Assembly (NCBI GenBank): GCA_949775045.1
Contig: OX459105.1
Location: 13,729,227 to 13,793,226, forward strand
Direction of reading: 5' to 3'
Length of the DNA stretch: 64,000 nt
Origin: Metridium senile
Lineage: Eukaryota > Cnidaria > Anthozoa > Actiniaria > Metridiidae
Position 1 is the stretch's first letter, and the number at the start of each line of letters is the position of its first letter. Positions 22,933-34,700 of this stretch are shown here, in pieces. The notes under the pieces were generated by a model. It searched no databases and was not told the DNA's origin. It worked only from the letters and a program-made list of their open reading frames with translations. The translations under genes were made by a program, and so were the position numbers.

Positions 22933-25900
22933 CTTAAAGCTACACGGAAAGGAGAGAAGTCGAAACAAGGATGCGAGGTCATGCACTGGGAATTGAACTC
23001 AGGACCTCTCACACAGAATGTCGCACACTAACCAACTGTGCCATTCTTGCTACTATAAATGTATGTAAACTAAGCAAAAAGTTGTGGTACTTACTCGTTT
23101 TGGTAAGATTCACACTGTAATAACCACCGTCCAGGAAAGATTTCTTAAGAACATCCATACTTGTTGGCCTAGGAACTTCACTTGGACAGCCCTCACAAAG
23201 AATAAGAGGTGCAAACGATGCCAAGGTACTGGTATACCAGTCAGCATTTACAGGAAGAATGTAGTGTCCAGGAAGATCATTATTACCAAGCATTGGAAAT
23301 ATAGGTATTTTTGGAAATGCTGCCTTGGTTTTGTTGGCAGAGATGATAAGATTGTTGAGGGTGCGTTGTGCTGGAGTTGTTGTGTTGTCAAAGTAAGTTT
23401 TGTCCATTCTATGTGCAGAGAAATCTCCTGATGAAACAATTAGTAAAATGTGTGTTCAAAACTAAATTGAACAAAATAACTTTTTCTCATCATCACTATA
23501 TAAAGCCAGTTTAATAAATGTGTTACAGAAAATGTATTATTTAAAAAAATAAACAATTTGCTTAATACTCAAATATATCAATAAATGAATAAACAAATAA
23601 AGTAATAATTTAATAAATGGATGAATGAATGAATGAACAAAAAAGGAATCATGGTACCTACTAACTTCTTATGTTTGTCATGCCCCTCCCCAGAAACCAG
23701 TGAAGCAAGTTGGAAGAGTTACAAGCACAAAGACTGGTGCACTTGCAAACAAGCCCCCCTCCCCCAACTAGATCTAAACCTCAAGAGGGCAATATATATA
23801 ACTTTTCATGGTTTACGTCCACAATTTCAGCCTTGATATATAGCGTGTAATATATTCTTTACAATTTGAAAACACCTCACAGTAATTTAAGGAATGTATG
23901 TACATTATCAAACAATGGAAACAATAATTGAAACACTTCAAAATTCCATGGGCTGTAGTCAAATTGTAAAGAATATATTACACGCTATCAAGGCTGACAT
24001 TGTTGGATGAGGTGGGTGGCATAAGTGGCTTAACAGTGAGAGTGTTGGCCTTTCACCACTGTAACCCGGGTTCGATTCCCCGCTCAGGCGAAAAGTGAAT
24101 AGAGTTTGTTTGATGTGTTGTTCTCTCTCATGCCATGAGGGTTTTTCTCTGGGTTATCCGGTTTTCCACCCTCCATAAAAATCAACATGTGAGCAGAGTT
24201 GTGTGTTGTAAATATGGAATGTGAGTGTAAGTGAACCTCACAAAAGAGCCCCGATGGGGAGTGATGGCTGTAAAATATCTATATTATATTATGAGAACCA
24301 TGAAAAGGTCTATTCAAATTATCACATCTAAAACTGTTAATATGTATCTGTTTCTTAAACTTTTAATATGTATCTGTTTCTTAAACTTTTAATATATGTG
24401 TGAAGAAACAAGTTCAAAGTACATCATATACATACCTGTCATTAACACAAAGCTAGCACCATCTTCTTTCCTCACAGCATCCAACATACTATCAACCAAC
24501 GCAGGTGGGGAATCACAACCAATGCGTCCATACGGAGCTCTATAACTAGCATTAGCATATTGGCCAAGTTTTCTACAACTTGTTGGCTTATCGCTAACAC
24601 CATCATTATAATAATAATCAAAATGATAGTCCGAAAAAAGGACAAACTTGACTGAGTCTTTGTAAGAGACTTTTGTTGTAGGGTTTGAATGTTTATTGCA
24701 ATGTAGTTGCAGTTCTAGTGTTAGTAAAAGTATGACAATAAGTGCAGTCATCACAACAGTTAACACTCCTATTATTATGCGAGCATACATTGTTTTTCGT
24801 CTCCATCGAGCACTGTCTTCGTATGAAACTCCGAGAACTCCATTTGTTGAATCTTGATGTATTCTCATTTGTTTATCATTAGATTCTAGTCTTGCAAAAC
24901 CAACCTGTAAAGATTGAATTGCAATGAAGTAACAGCATTAACTTGGGCCCCACAGAAGGTAAATGTAAAAGAGATAGGCCAAAAACGACCTGGAGAAGGA
25001 CAGTAGAAAAAGAAAGAGAGGAAGGAGGACTGACTTCATGGGAAGAGACAAGAACTAATGCAGCAGACCGAGAATGGTTGAAACGATTTACTGAAGCCTT
25101 ATGCACCACAGGGTGCGAAGTAGATAGATGAGATGAGATGAAAGATTGAAAAATAAAATGCAGACCTTGCAATTCTTGGGGAGGGGAGGTTCCGCTAGAT
25201 TCTCTAGGACAGAATAACTTTTATCCTAACAATTTCAGCAAAACTTAAAAAAACTTACTTAGGCATCATAAGTAATATACAATATAAATATATTTGTATC
25301 TGTATTGTATTGGCTTTACAATTGTAAATTCAAACAAAAACGTCTGTTTACATTGTATCTATTACATAATCTATATTTTATTCATTTTAATAACCTGCAT
25401 GTGCATACACACTCATGCAGCTCCTAGTAGTCAGCCATTTTAATAGATAGAATACAAACAATATATTTATGAAAACGTAGTAAAAAAATACATTTTTTAG
25501 TCAAATTGTATGCTATTTAAATCGTTTTCTGTTGTTAAATTTGTACTAATTTGTAATTTTTATTTAACAATTATGTTGTTTGAACCACAAATGCATCATT
25601 TTTGAAAAATAATATTTTCAACACGTGACAATGGTACCGTGACAATACAACTATGCAATCTTTGAATATTATTGAAATTTTGTCAATTTTTTTATGTTTT
25701 GCTTTTGCTTAAAAACTTAAAAACAAATTAATTGATTGAAAAATATTCCCAAATATTAGCCTTTTAAAAATCAGAGAATAAAATAAGCAATATTTTTGTA
25801 AATTTATATTTCGGAATAATGCTTCGCTTGAATAGTAAATAAACTCTCGACATTTTCTTACACACCACCTAAATTTTCAATACTTAAACAATAAAATACA

Positions 25901-26125
25901 AAACAATCGTCCGTTAATTTTTTCTACTCATACTTCCGAACAAAACGTGGTATTGCAAAAATTTAAAATGAGTTTTTAGTTTGCAAATGCTCAAAATTTC
26001 CGTCCAAGTTTGAGTTGAAACTCGTGTCGAAAATTCGTCGTTTAACATGGAAATTGACAGCGTAAAATACGAAAAAAATAACTTACCACAACTTCATCTA
26101 CTCTTTGAACATCACCTTTAACCAT
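18612..26125 (-). CDS. SMPDL3: Acid-sphingomyelinase-like phosphodiesterase (SMPDL3 family), membrane-anchored
   Basis: Seven exons on the minus strand: 26125-26087, 24904-24436, 23427-23095, 22258-22075, 20924-20830, 19999-19766 and 18883-18612. They sum to 1626 nt (541 aa) in one frame, and all boundaries are GT-AG. Calcineurin-type metallophosphatase motifs appear in family order: [10 protein letters not shown] (metal ligands), [31 protein letters not shown] and [13 protein letters not shown], the last with Ala where the family usually has Gly before the first His. The C-terminal region ([16 protein letters not shown]) is typical of SMPDL3. Instead of a cleaved signal peptide there is a basic cytoplasmic start (RWRRK) then a 25-residue membrane span ([19 protein letters not shown]), about residues 56-80, implying a type II ectoenzyme. 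Family members hydrolyse nucleotide or lipid phosphodiesters; the substrate here is unknown. Assignment to SMPDL3A or SMPDL3B is not possible by eye. Exons 4 and 6 have tandemly duplicated acceptors. Confidence 0.9.
18923..19184. mobile_element. Foldback MITE in the last intron of the phosphodiesterase gene
   Basis: The arms carry CCTATTTCAATTAACGTTG, GGAATGGTTGATCTGAGACC and ATTGTGGGAGCTC, repeated in reverse complement on the right. The spacer is about 100 bp. It lies about 40 bp upstream of the last exon's acceptor. Confidence 0.75.
19205..19745. repeat. (GAATGAAT)n followed by (GGAAGGAGA)n microsatellites
   Basis: 19205-19490 is GAATGAATGATTGG repeats passing into pure GAAT. 19560-19740 is a purine tract with a higher-order unit GGAGAGAAGGAGAGAAGGGA. 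Both lie in the last intron of the phosphodiesterase gene; the second ends about 25 bp from the donor of exon 6. Confidence 0.9.
19964..20365. repeat. Three tandem copies of the exon-6 acceptor region
   Basis: Units of about 132-135 bp start at 19964, 20096 and 20231. Each covers the first ~36 bases of SMPDL3 exon 6 plus its upstream intron. Copy 2 keeps a good acceptor (TTTTGCAG before 20131); copy 3 has lost it. The copied exon piece in copy 2 runs into a stop codon soon after the duplicated part. Confidence 0.88.
20709..20812. mobile_element. Foldback with TTCAACAT words
   Basis: AAAGGCCCGGGCAAGCGGCT at the left pairs with AGCCGTTTGCACGGGCCTTT at the right. TTGAAGCCG, TTGAATCG and TTCAACAT words recur within it and in the flanking 20620-20710. 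Confidence 0.65.
21030..22030. repeat. CATCCATC / CATTCATTTACC minisatellite
   Basis: About 1 kb of degenerate ATTCATCCATCCATCCATTT units, with a longer reiterated phrase (CAATTCATTCATTTACCCAT) recurring every 60-100 bp. It fills intron 4 of the phosphodiesterase gene. Plus-strand open frames of HPSIHP type are by-products. Confidence 0.9.
22244..22440. repeat. Three tandem copies of the exon-4 acceptor region
   Basis: Units of 67-68 bp start at 22244, 22312 and 22379. Each contains the reverse complement of the acceptor TTATTGTAG plus the first 15 or so bases of SMPDL3 exon 4 (ATGGTCGTATGATGT). All three copies keep the AG. Only the leftmost is joined to the full exon. Confidence 0.9.
22840..23050 (-). 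mobile_element. tRNA-derived SINE
   Basis: On the minus strand an A-box-like CAGTTGGTTAGTGTGC and a B-box-like GAGTTCAATTCCC are followed by a tail with TAGCTTTAAGTAGC and CGTAAAACGGAGCACTG. A second copy with the same tail (CTCCGTTTTACGG) lies at 42755-43190. It lies about 40 bp downstream of exon 3 of the phosphodiesterase gene. Confidence 0.65.
23828..23997. mobile_element. Foldback MITE (empty-site partner of the nested insertion at 889)
   Basis: The 170-bp element has arms AGCGTGTAATATATTC and GAATATATTACACGCT and outer TCAGCCTTGATA / TATCAAGGCTGA. Its right half, from GGAATGTATGTACATTATC to AAGAATATA, is also found at about 800-888, where the TA-flanked MITE has inserted. Confidence 0.8.
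24003..24290 (+). mobile_element. tRNA-derived SINE
   Basis: A-box-like GTGGCATAAGTGGC and B-box-like GGGTTCGATTCCC are 40-50 bp apart. A tail follows with TTATCCGGTTTTCCACCCTC, AACATGTGAGCAGAG and AGAGCCCCGATGGGG. A tail fragment (TGTGAGCAGAGTTGTGTG) recurs at about 59967-60080. It is not a functional tRNA gene. Confidence 0.7.
24938..25142 (+). pseudogene. 5'-truncated LINE, C-terminal end of ORF2
   Basis: The frame reads [18 protein letters not shown], then [18 protein letters not shown] and a stop, followed by a GATGAGATGAGATGA tail. The [11 protein letters not shown] / AADRxxWKRF pattern is typical of the extreme C-terminus of non-LTR retrotransposon polyproteins. It lies in intron 1 of the phosphodiesterase gene, opposite to it. 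Confidence 0.7.
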
Positions 26126-27074
26126 TTCGACTTTCTATACTCAGAAACTAGTTTTTTCTGAGCATTTAAATTCAATTTTATCGGGCTGACAAGATGAGGC
26201 AAGAATCACGAAAATAAACACTATTTATATAACCTGTGTGGGAGTAGGAGGGGGAGTTTTGCAACACAGGGAACCCACCGAATTGTAAACTTATTTTTAG
26301 TAAGGGATATTCTTGTTTTAACCTTTGAACTAAAAAAAATATTGCGCAATTAATACTACCCGAAGTTAATACACTTTATTTCATGAGGGAATTACACTTG
26401 AGGCTGATAAATTTGTGGTCCTCTGCTAAGCAATGAGCTATTAACACTGTTTTTTTAAAAAAAAAGCATATTTTCAGATATCTCACATGATTTTGCATTT
26501 TCTATCTCTTTCCCGGCTCTCTGTAAACGCTCAAAAACGTCCTTTTAGGAATAGCAGGATTTCAATATTCCACGCGTAAAAACACTTTTATTAAATAGCT
26601 ATGATTTAAAAGCTGTCTCTCCTCATAGTCCGAGTGCAAGTATAGACGAAAATTCATGAAAACGTGCATGATTTTTCTATGTTATTGAATCGAGTCTCAA
26701 AATAGCAGAGGGCAAACAATATGTCTGGTCGACAATATACTAATCACTAGAGGTCATCTTTAATCTGCTGTCAACAAAATGTGTTATGAGGTACATTCTT
26801 TAACTTATGAAACAGGCCAAACAGGCAAATTTGGCTTGAGCTTTTATACATCCACAAGACTTTCCAACATTCAATTGTATCCATTGTATTATTATCAAAT
26901 GGAAATAACGAAAGCCTAGGGTCGGAATGCTAGCTTAAACAATTAACATGATCAGTTTATATTTCCTTCTCAGCTTGGTACGAGTACGACTTTTCAGTGT
27001 TCAAATGTACATCCAGTTTTCTATACTAATGATATGCTAATGATTATGATTATGATATACAATGGATATGATTC

Positions 27075-27190
27075 TCTTTTACCCCGACAAAGAGCTTAGA
27101 AGCTCGAAACGTCAGAAAACATTTTTTACATTTTTTACGGTTACAAAATTTCATTATATTACCTATCGTTATAACAGCCTATACTAGTTT
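27075..27190 (+). mobile_element. GACGAAGGGC-family (PLE-like) terminal fragment
   Basis: It reads CCCCGACAAAGAG ... AAGCTCGAAACGTCAG, then TTTTTTACGGTTACAAAATTT and ATTACCTATCG, ending near GCCTATACTAGTTTACTCGC. The same outer sequence in reverse complement occurs at 28545-28695. Confidence 0.6.
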
Positions 27191-28104
27191 ACTCGCTAGT
27201 TTTCATTTACAAATGGTTTGCGCACGATCAGTGATACCATTTTCTGCATTTTCATGTCTTTTTGGTAACTGAATATAGTTATCTGAGATAATAATTATTT
27301 CTCCGCTATAAAATTAAACTTCAACAACCTACTAAACAACCAAACTAATTACATAAGGATATTAATGTTTTACCCCCGGGTGTTTTAGGATAAGATATCA
27401 GAGTAGAACATTTATTATTGTGATTTACATGTGCACTATTCAATAGTATACTTGTAAACCACAATAGCAAATTTTCTACTTCTAGTGTGAATCTAATTTG
27501 GTACAGGCATTCCTGTGCATTTGGTCATTACTTTTAAACTTAACCTTTATAGTTTTAGTTCTTCTGGATCTGCTTATTATAGAGTAGTTTTAATAAGGCT
27601 AATCTCAGTTTTCATAGTATTGAGGCTTCTTTCTTCTCAGTTCAAGTGTGAGCTATGTATTTAAAATCAGTATGCCTTCGGCGTTATCGACGTTGTAACG
27701 GCCCTTTTAATTAAGTGCAAACGGCCCTTTTAACAAGTGACGAAGTAGTCATTTTATTCACTATATTAAATAATAATAACTTGAATAATGCTAGTTTCTA
27801 CGCCTAAAAACGATTCTTTAGTAGTTGTGATTAAATATGTCGTATGTCACGGCTTTGTGATTTCGCAGTCATCACATTGTCATGAGCCAACAGTTATTTA
27901 TGATCATAATTATTGAATTGTATCAAATAATTGTTTACCTTCGGTTCGATACCCATTGTCGAATGAACCACAACGCTGCTGCTGAACGTTAACCAGTAGG
28001 AATAGATTTCATGTACGGAACTTGCCTTCACAAATGGCTCATTTGAACGCCTGGTTGAGAAAGACCAATTAGTTAGACTAAACAGGCTGATATTAAAGCC
28101 CGGG

Positions 28105-28135
<31 letters not shown>

Positions 28136-28544
28136 TTCTCCCTTTGTCGGAGTGGCAGGGGTGTTCGTAGCTTTTAGGGTTTACATATTTCCTGTGCGTA
28201 CCTTTTAGGGTCCTTATAGGGTTCCCGGGAGGAACTATGACTATTCAGTTATGACTATGACTATTCAGTTATGTGGTACTGTTTCATGAAAGTATTACAA
28301 ACTGATTGAATTTGTAAGAGCTTGATCAAGAAATGAACATTACATGCATGGTATAATTAAAGGAGCTCAAGGAGCTCATGTGGTTACTCTCACTTGTTTA
28401 GTTTTAAAAAAGTGTTAGAAATGATGATACTATAAGTTTCTGCAGTGAAATGCTGCAATGCTATTCGAGTGGCTTTTGAATTTAGAGTACAAGTTAAAAA
28501 AATAGAAAAATATTTATAGACCTACTTTAAAATTAGATTAAATA

Positions 28545-28695
28545 GAAACTAGCGAGTAAACTAGCATAGGCTGCGTCGGTGTTTGGTATAAATGATAGAG
28601 CCAGTAATATAATGAAATTTGTAACACCGTAAAAATTGTTGACCTAACTTTACTGACGTTTCGAGCTTTAGGCTTCGTCGGAGTAAAGTAAAAAA
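28545..28695 (-). mobile_element. GACGAAGGGC-family (PLE-like) terminal fragment
   Basis: Inverted relative of 27075-27190: ACTAGCGAGTAAACTAGCAT, AATGAAATTTGTAACACCG, TTTACTGACGTTTCGAGC, then CTTCGTCGGAGTAAAG. The outermost CTTTACT and AGTAAAG (on the element strand) are perfectly complementary. Confidence 0.6.
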
Positions 28696-29379
28696 AAAAT
28701 GCGATTAATATTCAGTACGTATATAAGCCACATAACTATACGTTTGTGGAGGTAAATCAGTAAAGGAGAGTCTTACAGATTTGTTTTTGATGAATTTATT
28801 TCCCACGACTATGTGTAACCATTTAGCGTTATAGAAATTAATTAATTTCTGATATCAGTAAAATTTGTTGAAAATAATGTGTTAAGACTGGTTATCAGTT
28901 GTCAAATTTCGATGGAACATGAACTTTACTTTATCTTCGACAACTTACTAGTAGTGCAAATTTGATGCTGATCGACCTTCATAATCGGGAACAGTGTAAA
29001 ATTTATTTTTTTGTTAACAGATTCTAAACTTCAAAAAAAATGAATTCAATTGCATATGCATTTGCATATGTTATAGCTTGGTGCAAAAAAATATTTTTGT
29101 TATTACAGATAGATCATGCGATGTGTTAATTTGATAATTATTTCACAGGTATTTTATGTTTAGAATGAATTTCGCCAATATCTATCATTTTATTACAAAA
29201 AAGAACACATTTCAAATTGTCGGGAAAATCGTTCTTGTGACGCTATTGGGTATCACCTCATTGCTTCCAGTCTAATACTAAAACAAACTCACAGCAGATA
29301 GAGCTTACGTATTTCGATCTAAATATCAAACATACCTTAACCAAGTCAGCTTGCATCGCGAAATAGCCGTTTGTGGTCA

Positions 29380-30690
29380 TACTATTTGATAAAATTTGAT
29401 TATGTGGACATCACAGCTGGAAACTTGGTGCTGGCTAAGTTTCCAGCTGTGGTGTTCTACTTCGCTAAACTTCTGAATATGGATGTTGGCTTTGCGTCAC
29501 GCGATAGTCTACATACTTCTACATACTTTCCACTTGAAAGAAGTTGTCCAAAGCGAATGATCATTTCAAGATTGAAAGGAATTGTGGGTTTAATATATTA
29601 TAATCAAGGTGTTATATTGTTGCTTGGTACACAAAGGAGTGAGATTGGACGGCAGTTGGATTTATCCTCTTCCTTGTATTTGCTGAAGACTGCATGGACA
29701 AACTTTTGCTATCTTCCATGATTTTGGTGCTGATATCAGTTAAAGACAGGTGTTACAGCGTTATCTGCAAGTTTTAATAGCTTGGGAGAGACATTATCAG
29801 GTCATAGCTTTAATTAGCGTTTTCCATATCGAGCAAGGGACTGGAACCAAGTTTCTCAAAATTAATTTAATTCAAAAATAAACCCTTTCACATGAAAGGA
29901 CAAATACAAATTAGTAAGAATTGAAAGTGTGAACCATTTTTTTCAAATTGCAACGAAATTATGGTATTTTAATTTTTTTTCGAAAATACAAAGAATGTAT
30001 GGTTTGGACGGGACGTTTTGGAAGGACACCATACATTTCTCAGTAATTTTGGCAGAGTTTGGATGCTCATAATTTGTTTCTATTTAGCCAAACGTTCTGA
30101 AACTTGGTCAATAAGCTTATATTTGGTTACTCTCCCAAGAGACGGGGTTTTTTGTTCTGGAACCATAATCAATTTAGTTTTTCACACTCGTACCCAGTCC
30201 CTTGCTCGATATGAAAAAGGCGAATTGGTTTTAGATTAGAGACTTTTATGACGTTTATGGATATTCTTACAGGTCACATTGATGCTGGACGTGAATGATG
30301 GTTGAATGCTATCAGAACTAGATCTAGAATTTACATGGATTATTGATTGCATTTGTGGTAGTTCGGCAGCCAATAGTTATCCTATTGAATGGAGTGTGGT
30401 CGTCGCAGATGTCATTAAACATATTGACCATATTGACCATATTGTCCAATAGGTATCGTCGATATCTTCAAACGCGTGGCAAACAGACCATGGCGCATTT
30501 TCCAGATCATTTTGGAAGACATCTTGATTGAAATTCTTGTAGTTGAGCGCCTTGGTGGCGGAAGACTTATCTTCTTGGCATCGAGGCTTGCATAAATTAG
30601 CTTGTGATCTGATATTCCCAGTTCCCTACTTTATTAGGCCAATTTTATTAGATATTACAAGATTATTTATTAGCAGAGTTTTGGGTAACT
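29380..30690 (-). pseudogene. Degraded non-LTR retrotransposon (endonuclease and RT pieces)
   Basis: On the minus strand 30690-30300 yields GISDHKLIYASLDAKK and, after a frameshift, NYKNFNQDVFQNDLENAPWS and FEDIDDTYW. This is the end of an APE-type endonuclease and the linker of a LINE polyprotein. Further on, 29720-29600 yields VFSKYKEEDKSNCRPISLLC, the start of an RT domain. Stops and frameshifts make it a pseudogene. The segment between (about 29818-30222) is flanked by inverted ATATCGAGCAAGGGACTGG copies and looks like a later foldback insertion. Confidence 0.7.
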
Positions 30691-31529
30691 CTTGTACATG
30701 TAGGTGCATCATTGCTAACTTGCGCTCGCGCCTTATCCCGTAACGGTTTCAGCTTGATACAAAATGGTGGAAAATAACAAAACCAATTTATGATTTATAA
30801 AGCAATAAGCCGAGGAAAATAAAGAAATAAAGTCTGTAAAAGTGTATATCCAAGTAAGTAAACTAACTACTATGATTAACAGCCAATGAAAAAGTTAAGA
30901 CGATCGATATAAACAACAATTTATATCAAGTAAAACTAAGCGTTGTAGTTTGGAAGAAACAACACAGCAAAGGAGACTGAAATGGTAATAAAGAATACAA
31001 AATTCAAAAATTAAGCTATACATACTACTATAAACAGCTATACATATACTAACCTACAAAAAATAAAACAAAAATCTACGAGAAAATGCAATAATAGAAA
31101 GCAAGGACAGTAGTAAAGAAGGAATGAGAAAAATATAAATTTTTTCAACGTACGTTGTTTAGTAATGGAAAGGAACGTTGAAGCGAATACGTCACTGTAC
31201 GTCCACCTATATAACAAAGTCAATTCTATCGTAGATTTTCCAGTGTATTTGTAAAGTAAATTTCACTGATATTATTCTTGTAATCTATTAACTGTCATAA
31301 AAAATGCCAAAAATATATAAATTGCGTCTCCTTTTATTTTAATCAAAAATCACAAAAATAAAAATTCTCACGGTTTCGGGACAAATCACGTGACGACTTT
31401 CGGGGCAAAAACTAACACATGAACTTACCTGTAACACATTTCAGTTAAGATACCTCAATATAGATAAAGATAAGATAAGTTAAATTAAATATTTTGGTTA
31501 AGCCTCGCTTCCATGCACACCTTTTCTAG

Positions 31530-31798
31530 GGCATGCGCAGTACTTGGTTTCGAGCGCCATATCACAAAATGATCGCCTTAGTGAAGTTAGTAATATGGCC
31601 AAGTTTCATGCTTTTATCACAAAACGAACATTTTTTAGCAGCCGGACTAATCTTCGTCAACTTTTACAAACTTTTACATTTTGGAATCCCTTTGGGGTCC
31701 CTGTGTCGGAATACCCGTATGCTCAGCCAAAACAAACATGGCGGACTTGTAATGGAAAACTCTCATCAGTCTTCTTTTCGTAGTTTGCTTGCTTGGTT
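31530..31798 (+). promoter_or_regulatory. Possible FGGY promoter / 5' UTR
   Basis: GGGCATGCGCAGTAC at about 31530 resembles an NRF1-type site, and AACATGGCGGACTT at about 31736 resembles a YY1-type start-site motif 60 bp before the ATG. Both are common at housekeeping promoters of animals. No TATA box is obvious. This rests on motif likeness alone. Confidence 0.3.
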
Positions 31799-34700
31799 AT
31801 GACTTCATATTATATTGGGGTTGATGTAGGCACAGCAAGTATACGAGCAGGTTTAGTAAGACAAGACGGCGTGCTTGTGTGCCACAGTAACAGGCCGATA
31901 GAAATATGGCATTACGACCAAGACTTTTACGAACAATCATCGGACGATATTTGGAAGAATGTCTGTGAAACTGTGAAGGTATATTTTGTGAATTAACGAT
32001 GATGACGTTTTCAATAACATAGGTATGCTTTGGATCCCTTTTTTCTGACAGGTAGCCAAAAGTGAAAACACAGTCAGTATTTTAAAAGGAATATATTGTA
32101 TTGAGAACAAACGCGAGGATACAACGTTTCGACATCATCTAGATGTCATTATCAAGTAGTTTAATGCAAAAATGTATAAAGTACGTATTTATAGGTACGC
32201 ACATGAATAAATTACAATTGTAAAGAATACAAAAACATAGATAACAATAGATGGAAAATACAAAGAATGAATTATACAAATAATTTCGCTCTGATCGAAT
32301 CAGATTGAACGTTCAGGCTTGGTGATTTGTCCCTAATATACAACATTTCATAAATTAAGCAATCCATTTTTGATGAACACTTCTTTAAAATAGTGAAGCA
32401 TTCAGCCGGGACAGCTGTTGTAAGACCATGATCCTGATATCGATGTTTGCCGATAGTTGAGTACTTGTGCTCAACAATACGTTGGTGCAGAATATATTGT
32501 AAACACCGTAATATTAAATTTCAATAGAAATATTTCCATAAAATTAATCTTTTCTTGAATTACAGTGTTAAAAACTGACCATATAATATTTAATCCTAAA
32601 TCACTATTTTTAACTAATTACAAATGAAAAATAAGAAAATAAATAAATAAATAGAGCAATGGAGGCCTTATGCTTGGGCTACCTGTGGTATCCTACATTC
32701 TTATAGGTAATTATATTTTATATGAATTGGGAAAAGCATATATTGCCTTCAGTTTTAATACAATCTTACTAAATGAAATACCTTTGTATATTTGTTCAGG
32801 AAGTTGCCTCAAATATTCTTGACAAGCACTTGATCCGTGGTATCGGCTTTGATGCTACATGTTCATTGGTCGCTTTAGACTGCAGCGGTCAGCCAGTGTC
32901 TCTGAGTAGAAGTGGTGATGTTCAGAGAAATATCGTTATGTGGCTGGACCATAGGGCTATCAATCAGGTAGGTGATTATATGCCATTACTGTAGCCTGTG
33001 TTACCGGTGGTCTGTTGGATTACCAAAAAGTCATCAACTTTTGATGATGATGATGACAATGATGGTGATTTGATGATGGCAGTGGTGGTGATAGTGATAA
33101 TGATAATGATGAGGTTGATGATGGTGATAATGATGATGATGACATTAATGGTGATTTGATGATGGTTGGTGGTCATGGTGATAATAATGATGAGGGTGAT
33201 GATGATGACAGTGACAATTGATGGTGATGACACTGATGATGATGACAGTGACAATGATGATGACAATAATGGTGATTTGATGATAACAGTGGTGGTGATG
33301 GTGATAATAATGATGAGGGTGATGATGATGACAGTGACTGATGATGATGACAGTGATGGTGATAGTGATCATGAAAATGATGACCGTAATGATGATGATG
33401 ATGATGATGAGTCCAGTGATGATGATGACAGTGATGATGATGATTATGAATGCAGTGATAATGATGTTTGATATAACTATAATGTTCGAAGTTCTCAAAT
33501 TAATCATGATAATATGGATATTAACAATGAAATTTCTCATGAGTTAATAGATTGTTACACTGATTTTAATGCACTTCTACTTAGGCCATGCTATTACTTA
33601 TAATAATAGGGATATTGATGATGAAATTTCTCATGGGTTATTAGATAGTTACACTGATTTTAACTCACTTCTACTTAGGCAGAAAGAATTAACAAAACAA
33701 AGCACAAAGTCCTGAACTATGTTGGAGGTGTTTTGTCTCCTGAGATGCAAGCTGCAAAGCTGTTATGGATCAAAGAAAATCTGGCTGCCAGTTGGGACTC
33801 TACATCAATGTTTTTTGACCTGCCTGATTACCTGACATACAAAGCAACAGGAGAACCATGTAGATCAACATGCTCATTGGTTTGCAAATTTAATTACTTG
33901 GGTCATAAAACACAGAGAATGGAAGGTATACCATAAAATATGTAAAAAAGACAGCAACAGCCAACTTCCAATATTTTAGTTAATTAAGTGATCGTGAATA
34001 TACAATGTGAATCAAAAAGATGTTCGGGGAGACCATTTGTCAGTATTATACAAGTTTATAATTTGATTAAACCACAGGCAGCCCAACTACTTGATCTGAG
34101 GAATTTTTTAATGTGAATATAAATCATGTTAAACAAAAGTTTTTTGTTATTCTTTGAGTATGCTGTGTTGTATTTGTTTGAATGTGTGCAGATGGGATTC
34201 CTGTGGCTTTTCCCACACAATTTGCTTGAAAACTTGAAATTGGTGTTGAAAAGGCAAAATACAACTCTATTCGATTTCAGGTGATTTCTGTCATGAGTGA
34301 TAAAGTCGCGTGCGATTCCGCACAACAAAACAATCACCACATTTAATATATATATATATATTTTTTAATCAGCTTTCGCTTGGTGCGCGGTAAAAATATA
34401 TTGTTATTCACTTTGAAAAAAAATCCTCTGATTGACTAGTTGGGCTGCCTGTGATCACTCCTCTCATTATTCTCTCTTGGCTAAAATTTCACATTTAAAA
34501 AACTTCAACTTGTAGACTATTGGTCCACTGAGTTTTCATCTAAAATTGATTGTTTCTTTCTAATTTTTTTTGCAGCTTGTTTGCATTCAATAATGAATAT
34601 TTTTTATACTGCAGGTGCTTCATATGGCTGGGACGATTCATTCTGGAAGGAAATAGGACTTCCTGAATTACCTCAAGATAAATACTCCAAACTAGGTACA

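Larger units (their letters stand above)
26126..31798. other. 5.7-kb spacer between divergent SMPDL3 and FGGY genes
   Basis: AT-rich and without a supported gene. It contains GACGAAGGGC-family ends at 27075-27190 and 28545-28695, a G28 tract with MITE remnant at 28101-28220, a degraded LINE on the minus strand (29380-30690) and a fragment at about 31185-31215 of the GGTGGACGTACAGTGACGTA repeat also found at 57945-58085. The stretches 25150-26080 and 26300-27060 show nothing I can name. Confidence 0.6.

Noticed and set aside
24017..24090. Candidate tRNA gene with good A and B boxes
   Set aside because: No paired acceptor or anticodon stem can be drawn, and the tRNA-like head is followed by a SINE tail found elsewhere in the window. 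The same applies to 62655-62815 and 22960-23050.
29371..30743. Several 60-116-codon plus-strand open frames
   Set aside because: The recognisable coding signal here is on the minus strand (LINE endonuclease and RT pieces); the plus-strand frames are shadows.
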